DNA of 64,000 nucleotides from positions 4,482,577 to 4,546,576 of the forward strand of contig NZ_KB731324.1 in NCBI RefSeq assembly GCF_000353285.1, in the 5' to 3' direction. The stretch comes from Leptolyngbya boryana PCC 6306 (GTDB lineage Bacteria; Cyanobacteriota; Cyanobacteriia; Leptolyngbyales; Leptolyngbyaceae). This document shows positions 24,413-32,620 of this stretch, one piece after another. Positions within the stretch are counted from its first letter, which is position 1. Each line of letters begins with the position of its first letter. Both the position numbers and the translations under genes were made by a program. The notes beneath the pieces are model-generated. The model was not told the DNA's origin and did no database searches. It was given only the letters and a program-made list of their open reading frames with translations.

Positions 24413-25399
24413 CTACACGCGGCGGCGTGCAGTGTCATCATCCACGATCGGGCGACCTTGAGTATTAACATCCAATTCTTCGCGACGAATTTCTTCTTCG
24501 CTGTTCACGATGTCTTGGTCTACCACTTTCTTCACGCGAACTTCTTCACGCACAAACGCTTCTTTCTGAATGTCTGGCGTTTCTTCATACACTTCCATGC
24601 GAGCTACTTCACCTTCATGAAATGCTGCTTCGCCCGGAACCGCTGAAGTATTCGTCGGGGTAACGCGCTCCACTACAACGCGCTCTTTCTCAAGCGGCAC
24701 ATCGACGCGAGCCGTTTCCGTCTCAATATGCTTGCCGACAGTCACTTCGCCTGCTTTCATCCGACGCTTGTTCGCAATCAGACGTTCTTCATACAACCGA
24801 ATGCGATCGTCATGCTGATCCATGTTGTACAAGTCGCGATCCATATCGTAGCGATAGGAATCCCGGTCATAGGTTGCAGGAGTTGCACCCATCGACGAAC
24901 CTGTGTAAGCTGTTCCTTCAGCTTCTAGAGCTGCCGAGCTTTCCAGCGGGCTAGAACCCATTGCGGTTGCCGTCGAACCCATCATCGATGCATCTGTTGT
25001 AGTTGTCCCTGCTGCTGTACCCAAACCTGCACCAGTTGCAGAATAATCACCCGATCGATAGACACCCCGAACCCGTTCTTCGTCGTTGTAATCGATCTTC
25101 ATTTCATCGGTAAATTCAGGCAGTTGCTCAACTTGTTCCTTAGTCAAGCCGGGTGCATAAACGCGATGAGCATTGTAATCAATTTGCGCGCGTCCGATCG
25201 GAAGCAATACTTTCTTGCCAAAAATCCACGCACCAGTGCTAATGACAAGGTAGCGGAACTTTCCATCTTCATCAACTAGAGCATCATTCACCGAACCAAT
25301 TTTGTCATCTCCACTATAGAGATCCAAATCTTTGATATCGTTGCCATCAAAGTGGTTCCGGTAATCTGGATCAAAGTCTTTAATTCTGTATAAAACCAT
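24413..25399 (-). CDS. PRC-barrel and DUF2382 domain protein
   Basis: From the ATG at 25399, which has an AAGGAG ribosome site at good distance, the product has 328 residues. The N-terminal PRC-barrel (about 1-95) includes IKDLDLYSGDDKIGSVNDALVDEDG. A Gly/Thr/Ser/Ala-rich linker follows. The C-terminal DUF2382 (YsnF/AvaK) domain is about residues 195-325 (LYEERLIANKRRMKAGEV and repeated EVRVKKVV-like strands). Such proteins accumulate in cyanobacterial akinetes and under stress; molecular function is unknown. No membrane segment. Confidence 0.9.
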   Translation of the reverse strand: MVLYRIKDFDPDYRNHFDGNDIKDLDLYSGDDKIGSVNDALVDEDGKFRYLVISTGAWIFGKKVLLPIGRAQIDYNAHRVYAPGLTKEQVEQLPEFTDEMKIDYNDEERVRGVYRSGDYSATGAGLGTAAGTTTTDASMMGSTATAMGSSPLESSAALEAEGTAYTGSSMGATPATYDRDSYRYDMDRDLYNMDQHDDRIRLYEERLIANKRRMKAGEVTVGKHIETETARVDVPLEKERVVVERVTPTNTSAVPGEAAFHEGEVARMEVYEETPDIQKEAFVREEVRVKKVVDQDIVNSEEEIRREELDVNTQGRPIVDDDTARRRV

Positions 25400-25558
25400 T
25401 GTTGATATCTCCTTTCTGAACATGTTTTTTAGCTTAAGAGTTTCAATTTTTTCCTTCGTCCTTCTAATGACCGAACTGACTCTTCCTAATGAGTGAAATC
25501 GGCTAGAATGATATTTTTTGAAATTAGAAAATTTGCGTTATTTTTTGCTGAATTTGTA

Positions 25559-26221
25559 ATGGAAGATCAAGCCTGGTTGAACTTACTTGAAAAAGAGCGA
25601 TCGATTAGTATTATTCGCGCCCCAAATTTCCAAATGGGGCTACAAATGGCAAAAACTGCAATCTCAGGGGGAATGAGATTAATCGAAATTTCTTGGAATA
25701 CAGATGCCTCGACTGAATTAGTTTCTCAATTGCGATCGATGTTTCCTGATTGCACAATTGGGGTTGGCACAATTCTCGCTGCATCTGATTTAAAGAATGC
25801 GATCGCCGCAGGGGCACAGTTCGCATTCATGCCTCATACAGACTTTGATTTAATTGCGATCGCCAAACGTCAAGAGATCCCGATTATTCCGGGTGCATTC
25901 ACGCCGACTGAGATTATGACTGCCTGGAATGCAAAAGCGAGCTGTGTCAAAGTTTTTCCAATTCCCTCGGTCAGTTATCTCAAAGCAGTGCGAGCGCCGC
26001 TCGGACATATTCCGATGATCCCCACAGGAGGCGTGACGATCGAGAATGCAAAATCTTTGATTCAAGCTGGTGCGATCGCGGTTGGGATCGGAGGAAACTT
26101 ATTTCCAAAAATCGCGATCGAAACCGGAAAATGGGAGACGATTCAACAGCAAATTAAACTGCTACTGAAAGATTTACAATCTGAGAACGATTTAGGAATA
26201 AATTCATGCAACGAAAGTTAA
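25559..26221 (+). CDS. eda: KDPG/KHG aldolase (Entner-Doudoroff)
   Basis: Class I aldolase splitting 2-keto-3-deoxy-6-phosphogluconate to pyruvate and glyceraldehyde 3-phosphate; 220 residues from the ATG at 25559 (MEDQAWLNLL), with an upstream in-frame ATG at 25493 possible but poorly conserved-looking. Family motifs: RLIEISWNTD (catalytic Glu), TIGVGTIL, PGAFTPTEI, SCVKVFP (Schiff-base Lys) and IPTGGVTIENA (phosphate site). In cyanobacteria this supports the glucose Entner-Doudoroff route or proline/glyoxylate metabolism. Its end overlaps the LprI-like gene by 16 bp. Confidence 0.92.
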   Translation: MEDQAWLNLLEKERSISIIRAPNFQMGLQMAKTAISGGMRLIEISWNTDASTELVSQLRSMFPDCTIGVGTILAASDLKNAIAAGAQFAFMPHTDFDLIAIAKRQEIPIIPGAFTPTEIMTAWNAKASCVKVFPIPSVSYLKAVRAPLGHIPMIPTGGVTIENAKSLIQAGAIAVGIGGNLFPKIAIETGKWETIQQQIKLLLKDLQSENDLGINSCNES

Positions 26222-26637
26222 TTGCTCTAGTAATGATTGGGGTAATGAGTGCGATTTCTCAGCATGCAACAGCTCAAAATAAACCTACCCCCTCAGAGAA
26301 TTTACCAAGAAACATTCGAGTAGATTGTAAGAATCAGCAAACGCAATTTGATATGAATTTTTGCGCGAATCAGCAAGCAAGAGCTGCCGATCGCAAACTC
26401 AATCAGGCGTATCAAACATTAATCCGCAGCTACAAAGGAAGCCGTCGCGAATCGCAATTGGTCGCAGCACAACAAGCCTGGATTAAGTTCCGAGATACAA
26501 ATTGTACATTCACGAGTGCCGCGTATGAGGGTGGCTCAATTCAGCCGATGGTTTATTCCAATTGCATTGAGAAAATGACCAACGATCGAACTAAGCAACT
26601 CGAAGACTTTGCGAAGAATCGAGAAGGCGTATTCTAA
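26206..26637 (+). CDS. Secreted LprI-like (DUF1311) protein
   Basis: A 143-residue exported protein: signal peptide MQRKLIALVMIGVMSAIS ending near HATAQ. The mature part shows the LprI/DUF1311 pattern: DCKNQQTQFDMNFC, ADRKLNQAYQTL, AQQAWIKFRDTNC and four Cys residues likely forming two disulfides. The domain is named after a lysozyme inhibitor of mycobacteria; role here is unknown. Overlaps the end of the aldolase gene by 16 bp and is probably co-translated. Confidence 0.88.
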   Translation: MQRKLIALVMIGVMSAISQHATAQNKPTPSENLPRNIRVDCKNQQTQFDMNFCANQQARAADRKLNQAYQTLIRSYKGSRRESQLVAAQQAWIKFRDTNCTFTSAAYEGGSIQPMVYSNCIEKMTNDRTKQLEDFAKNREGVF

Positions 26638-26654
26638 CGAGAGCTTGGGCACAA

Positions 26655-26690
26655 AAAAGAGGCATCACGATGAATGATGCCTTTTCTATT
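26655..26690. terminator. Bidirectional terminator
   Basis: GGCATCA (26661-26667) and TGATGCC (26675-26681) form a 7-bp stem with a 7-nt loop. AAAAAAGA lies on the left and TTTTCT on the right, so it can stop both the rightward eda/LprI transcript and the leftward DUF4383 gene. Confidence 0.8.
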
Positions 26691-26706
26691 TCAAATCAAT
26701 GGATTT

Positions 26707-27195
26707 TTAGGCGTTCGGCGATTCCATTTTGGCGAGTTCAGCAGGCTTCACAAAACCAAAATAAGCGGCTGCAATTCCAGTCAGTAAATTGAACCAAACA
26801 TTGTTACCGTAAATGGGCATTAAACCAAAAGTCGTATTCGTAATCGGCAAAATTCCGAGAATTGCGATCGCAATATAAGAAACTGCAAATCCCTGATTAA
26901 ACACTAACGAACCACTAAAACTCGTTGCGGCTGCAATCCCTAACAATCCAACGACAATATGAACCGCATTATGGACAAAATTGGTCGGAAAAATGCCAAA
27001 GAGATGTCCATATCCATCTGGTGAAATTAATCGCGGCACAACAGCACCCGTCACAGGTGCATCACCTGGAAGTGACATAAAACCTGGAACAAATCCAGCA
27101 ATTCCAATGAACAAGAAAGTAATTCCAAGGATTAATGCACAAAGCCGTTGGGCATCAATCAATTTCTTAAACATCAAAGCAGAAGACTCTTGCAT
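26707..27195 (-). CDS. DUF4383 family membrane protein
   Basis: A 162-residue integral membrane protein with four hydrophobic helices and the DUF4383 features GHLFGIFPTNFVHNAVHIVVG and the NTTFGLMPIYGNNVWFN loop. Function unknown. The start may be 27195 or the ATG seven codons in (MFKKLIDAQR). Confidence 0.85.
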   Translation of the reverse strand: MQESSALMFKKLIDAQRLCALILGITFLFIGIAGFVPGFMSLPGDAPVTGAVVPRLISPDGYGHLFGIFPTNFVHNAVHIVVGLLGIAAATSFSGSLVFNQGFAVSYIAIAILGILPITNTTFGLMPIYGNNVWFNLLTGIAAAYFGFVKPAELAKMESPNA

Positions 27196-27402
27196 ACTAA
27201 AACCTCAGTTATTAAAAACTTTCAGCAAAAATCAATTTGGCTAATCCTGAGTTTCTCAATCTTTTCAAGAAACCATGAGCCAGATTCATTTGCTGCCTAC
27301 TTCTCTATTCAACTCGGCTTTAGCAATCAGAACTCTACCTAAAGGTGTTATCCCGTTGAATTATTTTGTTTGTCTTTTAGTGCAACATCAATCTAACCAA
27401 CA

Positions 27403-28098
27403 CTAAGCTGATTCACCCGGCGCATTCTCCGCTTCCTCCAGCTTCTGTCCAAGTTTCGGCTCTGTTCCAGCGATCAATCGCTCAATATTCGATCGATGTC
27501 GCCAAATCACATATCCGCCACCCGCGATCGCAAATAGCACATACGGCAATGGCTGAGCAAAGAGAATCATCGACACAATCACCGAAACTGCACCCAGAAT
27601 CGAGCTAATCGACACAATCCTCGTGATGGCGATCGTTAACCCAAACACCCCAAGCGTTGCTAATCCCACTACCCAATTCATTGCCAGCAAAATCCCTAAA
27701 CTGGTGGCAACTGACTTGCCCCCTGTGAATCCTAGCCAGATTGATTTGCTATGCCCAATTAAAGCTGCCAGACCTGCCAACGTCACCATCACAGGCTGCC
27801 AAAGATTAAAATCTAACCCCACAAGCTTCGAGAAGTAGAGCCAACCCGGAAGCGTAGTAAATGCATAGTTCACGGCTGCAATCGCTAATGCGCCTTTGGC
27901 AACATCAACAGCCAACACCACGATCGCGGGAACTTTCCCAAGCGTGCGGAGCACATTCGTTGCGCCTGTTGAGCCTGAGCCTTCCTGCCGAATATCAATG
28001 CCTTTTAGTAAGCGTCCAGCCAGATAGCCGGTCGGAATCGAGCCTAAGAGGTAGGCAACAATCAGCAGCAAAGCATTGTTAATAAACCAGGGAAGCAT
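27403..28098 (-). CDS. plsY: Acyl-phosphate:glycerol-3-phosphate acyltransferase PlsY
   Basis: First acylation step of phospholipid synthesis, in the inner membrane. From the ATG at 28098 the protein has 231 residues with several membrane helices and the three PlsY motifs: GSIPTGYLAGRLLKGIDIRQEGSGSTGATNVLRTLG (acyl site region), IGHSKSIWLGFTGGKSVATSLG, and IWRHRSNIERLIAGTEPK (G3P binding). Codons before 28098 do not look like PlsY. It is the last gene of a leftward cluster DUF3119-DUF3086-plsY that recurs in cyanobacteria. Confidence 0.95.
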   Translation of the reverse strand: MLPWFINNALLLIVAYLLGSIPTGYLAGRLLKGIDIRQEGSGSTGATNVLRTLGKVPAIVVLAVDVAKGALAIAAVNYAFTTLPGWLYFSKLVGLDFNLWQPVMVTLAGLAALIGHSKSIWLGFTGGKSVATSLGILLAMNWVVGLATLGVFGLTIAITRIVSISSILGAVSVIVSMILFAQPLPYVLFAIAGGGYVIWRHRSNIERLIAGTEPKLGQKLEEAENAPGESA

Positions 28099-28232
28099 AG
28101 GTAATGAGACCAGTAGAATAATGACAGACTGCGCTTCGACTCCACAAACGCCCGTCTTTCGGTTTTGCTCAACATCCAAAATTGAGATCCTACGTGGGTT
28201 GAGCGGAGCCAAAGCTCAAACCCCACGAGCGA

Positions 28233-29288
28233 TTAGAAATAAGATTGCTGTTGAATCATTTGCTGAGGACTCGGTGCAAACGCAAGCAGCAGCGGAAACT
28301 GCAACAAAGCAAGACTAATACTTTCTTCTGTTTCATCTACCACGATCAGCGGCAAAAAGCCATCCTTCTCTAATCGTTCTGCTTTTAGCGCCAACTGTTC
28401 TGGAGCTTCAAACAAAGTAATGCCGCGATCGCTGCCAAAATCGCTGCGGGTCACTCCCAAACAATCCTGCAATCCGCGTCGCCATTCTCCCAACCGTTCC
28501 GGCGAGTTTGCCAGAATCAGCGTTCTCACACGATCGCGATGGAGCTTATACAAAATCGAAATTGTCGCCGACGCGATCAAAATATTCTGCAAGCGCGATC
28601 CCATCGTTCGCACCGCCCCCCGTCCGCCTTGATCAAAAAACCACGTGGAGACTCGCTCTGCATGAACTGGCTCAAACGTCCGACGTAACTTCCACACCGG
28701 ACCGTAATAATCGGGCTGATTGCGAAACTGATCAATCACATTGCGAATCTCACGTGCTTGATCTTGAAACTTCGATTCCGCAAACTTCGGAGCCGCGATC
28801 GCACTCGGTTCTTCGACCACAGGTTGAGTCGGTGCAACCACCTGAGGTTCTTGAAATTTCGGTAACTCCAACCGCTCAGCAGCGATCGCCAAATCCTGCA
28901 AACTTCCGACCAAATAATCCTTAAAACTCTGCACCCGAATTGCGATTTCCTGAGAAGTCCCGGCAAAACTGGTTTTCATCTCATTGCGAATCCGTTCTTG
29001 TCGGCGTTCGAGTTGTTCGATCGACAATTGCAAAGCCTGTCTGCGTTGCTCCAACTCCGATAAATTCTGCTGAACCACCTGAGCAAGACTATTTTGCGTC
29101 GCAACTACCTGAGCTTGAAGCTGATCACGAGTCGTCGTGAGATCCGCGATCTCCTGCTGGATCGCTTGTTCGCGCTGTATCAGATCAGCAATCCGCTCCC
29201 GCTCAGGCAGCTTCAACTCAGGCAACACCGCTCCTGTCTCATCCGAGGAGGCATTCTCATCTGCAATTGGCAACTCATCAGAATTCAT
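28233..29288 (-). CDS. DUF3086 domain protein
   Basis: A 351-residue cyanobacterial protein. An acidic N-terminus leads to a long coiled coil (about 30-110, Gln/Glu/Leu heptads). A C-terminal globular half follows, with DYYGPVWKLRRTFEPVHAERV and GGRGAVRTMGSRLQN, typical of DUF3086. No membrane helix. It lies between DUF3119 and plsY, hinting at a role linked to the membrane or lipid synthesis; unproven. Confidence 0.9.
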   Translation of the reverse strand: MNSDELPIADENASSDETGAVLPELKLPERERIADLIQREQAIQQEIADLTTTRDQLQAQVVATQNSLAQVVQQNLSELEQRRQALQLSIEQLERRQERIRNEMKTSFAGTSQEIAIRVQSFKDYLVGSLQDLAIAAERLELPKFQEPQVVAPTQPVVEEPSAIAAPKFAESKFQDQAREIRNVIDQFRNQPDYYGPVWKLRRTFEPVHAERVSTWFFDQGGRGAVRTMGSRLQNILIASATISILYKLHRDRVRTLILANSPERLGEWRRGLQDCLGVTRSDFGSDRGITLFEAPEQLALKAERLEKDGFLPLIVVDETEESISLALLQFPLLLAFAPSPQQMIQQQSYF

Positions 29289-29307
29289 AAATTACACTCA
29301 ACAAAAA

Positions 29308-29697
29308 TCAGGCTTTGGGAAAATGCTGCTCTAGACAGATCCGTAACATTTTAGGGTCAAAAATGATCGGTAGAAAATGAATACTTTTAACTTCTCTAAA
29401 GTAGAAGAGAATCGGCACAGGCGACCAGAAGATTTCCCAGTTTTGCCATTCCCGATACGGAAAGCGCCGAATCAACGTTTCCCCTCGATAGACATCTAAA
29501 TCTGTCGGCGTAAACTTCAGCCGCAGCAGAACCGTCTGAATCAGCAAAAATACTCCAAATAGCGCAATCCCTGCACTGACCCAGATTTGGATCAAGACTA
29601 ACGGGATGGCAGCCCCAATTAAAACGATCGGAATCACATAGCTTGGAGCAAGTTCTACAGTTTGATCAGCAGTGTCGATCGCGGCAGGGTTCGTCAT
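29308..29697 (-). CDS. DUF3119 family membrane protein
   Basis: A 129-residue protein with two adjacent hydrophobic segments (VIPIVLIGAAIPLVLIQ and AGIALFGVFLLIQTV) followed by a PH-like beta-rich part (RFPYREWQNWEIFWSPVPILFYF, IHFLPIIFDPKMLR). It matches the DUF3119 family found beside DUF3086 and plsY in cyanobacteria. It starts the cluster; the gap to DUF3086 is 19 bp. Confidence 0.88.
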   Translation of the reverse strand: MTNPAAIDTADQTVELAPSYVIPIVLIGAAIPLVLIQIWVSAGIALFGVFLLIQTVLLRLKFTPTDLDVYRGETLIRRFPYREWQNWEIFWSPVPILFYFREVKSIHFLPIIFDPKMLRICLEQHFPKA

Positions 29698-29814
29698 GGC
29701 AATTCTTCAGGTCAAATTTCTCTACCATCTTACGATCGCAGCGACCCACCGACCCAAATCCTGACGGTCTAAGGTACGATCGGGCTTAAAGTCTAACTAC
29801 AAAGGGTTTGCTAC

Positions 29815-30024
29815 ATGTTTCTGACCGAACTTTCACCGCTCGTCCAAGAGTTTACCCAACAGCCGCTCGCCTTCATGGGGGGACTGTTTACCGGATTCCT
29901 CAAATTGAGCCTGACCGAGGAACCCGTCCGAAGCTGGCTCAATCAACAAACAGGTTCAACCACCTACACGACAAACGGACATAGCCCCAACGGGAACGCC
30001 CCGAAATCAATCACGATCGAATAG
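29815..30024 (+). CDS. Small hypothetical protein
   Basis: A 69-residue protein, divergent from DUF3119. The first 45 residues look structured (FTQQPLAFMGGLFTGFLKL, EEPVRSWLNQ); the tail is polar and likely flexible. The pattern is that of small conserved cyanobacterial proteins but I cannot name a family. A perfect 24-bp palindrome follows at 30039. Confidence 0.65.
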   Translation: MFLTELSPLVQEFTQQPLAFMGGLFTGFLKLSLTEEPVRSWLNQQTGSTTYTTNGHSPNGNAPKSITIE

Positions 30025-30353
30025 TTCACCTCAGCTTAGGCAATTCTCAATTGAGAATTGCCAGCTCAATTGCTTGTACTTCTAAGTAATAGAAGAAAAC
30101 AGACGTTCTATCAATCGAAAGTAAACAAATTTCTAAATCTAATTAATAGAATTTCAGGATTCCATAATATCTATAAAAAGAACCAAGTAAAGTCTACAAA
30201 AGGGTAGAGCTGAGAGTCTAGATGTCCTATATTTTTCATGGTAGAATTCAATTTATAAGGGTGCATGATCTGTAGCATCAAAACAGATTTAGTTCTGAGT
30301 CTTAATAGATTTCTAGCTCATGGTTTTCATCCAGCGATGGTTGGAGTTCTTGT
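30025..30353. other. 329-bp gap with a perfect 24-bp palindrome
   Basis: GGCAATTCTCAA/TTGAGAATTGCC at 30039-30062 is perfectly symmetric and lies 15 bp after the preceding stop; it may end that transcript or act as a protein-binding site. The rest is A/T-rich leader and promoter sequence for the secreted protein at 30354; no RNA gene recognised. Confidence 0.6.
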
Positions 30354-30986
30354 ATGAAACTAACAAAATTATCTCGCCCCCAAATGTTTTTCTGTGCAGG
30401 GTTACTAAGCCTTGCAGTGCCCGCAGTTGCTCAAGCATCTCCCTTCACGAGCAATTCAGATCAAACCATCTATACGATCGCTCAAGCCTCCGCTGGCACA
30501 TTTCAAACGCATAAAAGTCCATTAGGATTTCGATTTGATTTTCCAACTACTTACAACTTGGATACTTCTCAAGAATCGAAAGGAACAATCGTACTTCGGA
30601 GTACGGTAGAAGCTCCCACAGCAGTCGGAAGTGATGAACCTGCACCTGTCGATAGTAATGTGCAATCTCAATCTTCCCCAGGAGACAAAATTATCGTCGC
30701 CGAATTTTCTAATCCTAAACGTTTATCTGCACAGCAGTGGGCAGAACAAAACCGAGATAAATCCTTTTTTGATGGGCGACAAAGTGACTATCGAGCTTAC
30801 AGTTTCGCGGGTCAGCCTGCAATTTCCTACTCCTGGTGTGGCACCAATAACTGCGGAGATAGCGTAATTGTGCCAAGCCGCGATCGCACAAAAGTATTTG
30901 TTCTCAGTGCGCTCTATGAATATCCCGGCAATGCTGTACGCTGGGACTTCAAAAATATGATCGGACGATTCCGCCTGACTCAATAG
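30354..30986 (+). CDS. Secreted hypothetical protein
   Basis: A 210-residue protein with a signal peptide (MKLTKLSRPQMFFCAGLLSL, cleavage near VAQA/SPF). A Ser/Thr-rich stretch is followed by a globular domain starting FQTHKSPLGFRFDFPTTYNL, with a likely disulfide in SWCGTNNCGD. The domain resembles the PsbP-like or 'LpqN/lipoprotein' fold only in general pattern, so I leave it unassigned. Followed by a hairpin terminator at 31008. Confidence 0.75.
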   Translation: MKLTKLSRPQMFFCAGLLSLAVPAVAQASPFTSNSDQTIYTIAQASAGTFQTHKSPLGFRFDFPTTYNLDTSQESKGTIVLRSTVEAPTAVGSDEPAPVDSNVQSQSSPGDKIIVAEFSNPKRLSAQQWAEQNRDKSFFDGRQSDYRAYSFAGQPAISYSWCGTNNCGDSVIVPSRDRTKVFVLSALYEYPGNAVRWDFKNMIGRFRLTQ

Positions 30987-31007
30987 CTTGCGTGTTCCTT
31001 CAAACTC

Positions 31008-31036
31008 ATAGAGACGAGTCGGCGACCCGTCTCTAT
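31008..31036. terminator. Palindromic hairpin between convergent genes
   Basis: ATAGAGACG-A-GTCG and CGAC-C-CGTCTCTAT pair with one internal mismatch around a single central base. The outer core GAGACG/CGTCTC is the same as in the acnB terminator at 23815, so both belong to one short palindrome family. No T-run. Confidence 0.65.
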
Positions 31037-31084
31037 CAGCGTGTTGAATTTACTGAATCCCTAGCTCGCTAGACAGTAGAAATC

Positions 31085-31921
31085 TCACAACCGAATTGTT
31101 TCTCCGACCTTCATTACCTGCAATCGACTGCCCACTCTTTGCTGCTTCAATTCTGCGGCAAAAGCAGCAGGTGTCCCAGTCAAAGCTGGAAATGTACCGA
31201 AATGCATTGGGATCACTCGATCGGGTTTGACATAGCCGACGGCTGTTGCAGCTCGTTGCGGTCCCATTGTGAACCGATCTCCAATACACGCCAACATCAG
31301 CGTCACTTTGCGAAACCGCGGAATCAACGCCATATCCGCAAAGACATCCGTATCACCCGTGTGATAAATCGTAGGACCATTTTGTACAGTCACCAAAAAG
31401 CCCCCTGGATTTCCTGCATACTTTGCGGGACTGCCATCAGAAGCGATCACCGAACTGTGAATCGCGGGAATAAAGGCAACCTTGACCTCATTATTCAGCA
31501 ATGAGATTTCGCCGCCAAAATTTCCTTGAGTGTCCAAGGTCACGAGATTTTTTGGATAGCCTGATTCGACTAATGCCTGTCCTAAATCGGCAGTACTGAC
31601 GAGAGGAGCATTCGTCTTTTTCGCGATCGTCATTGCATCGCCGACGTGATCGAAATGTCCATGCGTCACTAAAATCAAATCGGCACGATTCAGAGTCGCT
31701 AAGTCAGTCTTGCCGTTGGGATTCACGGGATTCGTAATCCAAGGATCAATCAAAATGACTTTTCCAGTCGGCGTTGTCAGCTTAAACGCGGATTGTCCAT
31801 ACCAGTGCAATTGGGTTTGTGCGGCTGTAGGGGCACTCCATCCCTGAACAATTGTGCAGAGAATCAGAATTGCAGTCAAACTCACCGGAGCAAGCCATTT
31901 TAGAAATCGTTTGAAGTTCAT
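31085..31921 (-). CDS. Exported metallo-beta-lactamase-fold hydrolase (UlaG/UPF0173-like)
   Basis: A 278-residue protein with an N-terminal hydrophobic signal (MNFKRFLKWLAPVSLTAILILCTIV). The metallo-beta-lactamase fold shows LVTHGHFDHVGDA (HxHxDH metal ligands), IPAIHSS, YHTGDTDVFADM (bridging Asp) and PMHFGTFPALTG (late His). The arrangement is that of the UlaG/UPF0173 group of metal-dependent hydrolases, normally cytoplasmic, so the signal peptide is notable. Substrate unknown. Confidence 0.88.
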   Translation of the reverse strand: MNFKRFLKWLAPVSLTAILILCTIVQGWSAPTAAQTQLHWYGQSAFKLTTPTGKVILIDPWITNPVNPNGKTDLATLNRADLILVTHGHFDHVGDAMTIAKKTNAPLVSTADLGQALVESGYPKNLVTLDTQGNFGGEISLLNNEVKVAFIPAIHSSVIASDGSPAKYAGNPGGFLVTVQNGPTIYHTGDTDVFADMALIPRFRKVTLMLACIGDRFTMGPQRAATAVGYVKPDRVIPMHFGTFPALTGTPAAFAAELKQQRVGSRLQVMKVGETIRL

Positions 31922-32216
31922 AACTGAAAAGATTGCGTCAAAATACGGAGCGCGCCTATCGATGAATCATGAGGAGTTGCGCGCTGAATCTCCGACGCTA
32001 TTATGCTGGCTGAATTTGCGTGATCGCATATTGACCCCATAATTTCTTAATCAATTCTCTGGCGATTTTTCCGATAAATTTGCCAAACTTTACGGTTGAC
32101 AAAAGAACAAGATCTTTGATCATTTCATCGAACAAGATATAATTAGACTCATCACCCCCTGAAACGTTATGTCTGCGATCTGAAGTTGGTAACTGTGCAG
32201 TTTGCGGAGTTGAGGA

Positions 32217-32504
32217 ATGAATCGAATGATCGAAAAGTGGTTAACGATCGCTGCACTTGCAGGATGGGTCGCATCGATCGCAGGCTTAGTCGGATTGGCA
32301 ATTCGAGCAACGGATCCACCAGCGGTGTCCCGTGCTGCTCAGTCAGCGAATGTAAGAGTTCAGAAGGCAGATAGACTTCTATTCGCTTCACCGCGATCTC
32401 AGTCTAATTCTGTTGCAGCAACCGTCCCCGTCGATACCTCAAAAGGATATTGGCAGCACTCATTGAAACCGCGATCGCAACCTCAATCGTTGGTCAATAA
32501 ATAA
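32217..32504 (+). CDS. Small membrane-anchored hypothetical protein
   Basis: A 95-residue protein with one hydrophobic segment near the N-terminus (WLTIAALAGWVASIAGLVGLAI), then a Ser/Gln/Arg-rich tail. No family recognised. A 295-bp gap lies before it. Coding nature is plausible from codon use and the membrane anchor but not certain. Confidence 0.5.
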   Translation: MNRMIEKWLTIAALAGWVASIAGLVGLAIRATDPPAVSRAAQSANVRVQKADRLLFASPRSQSNSVAATVPVDTSKGYWQHSLKPRSQPQSLVNK

Positions 32505-32620
32505 CTTCTCGCCCTTCAGATCCTTCCTAACGCACATCTTTTTCCGGTGCGCAAGCAATCTAAGTTGAGTTAGTGCCGATTGATCGTTCCCCATAAAAAC
32601 TGCTCAACATCAGGAACAAT

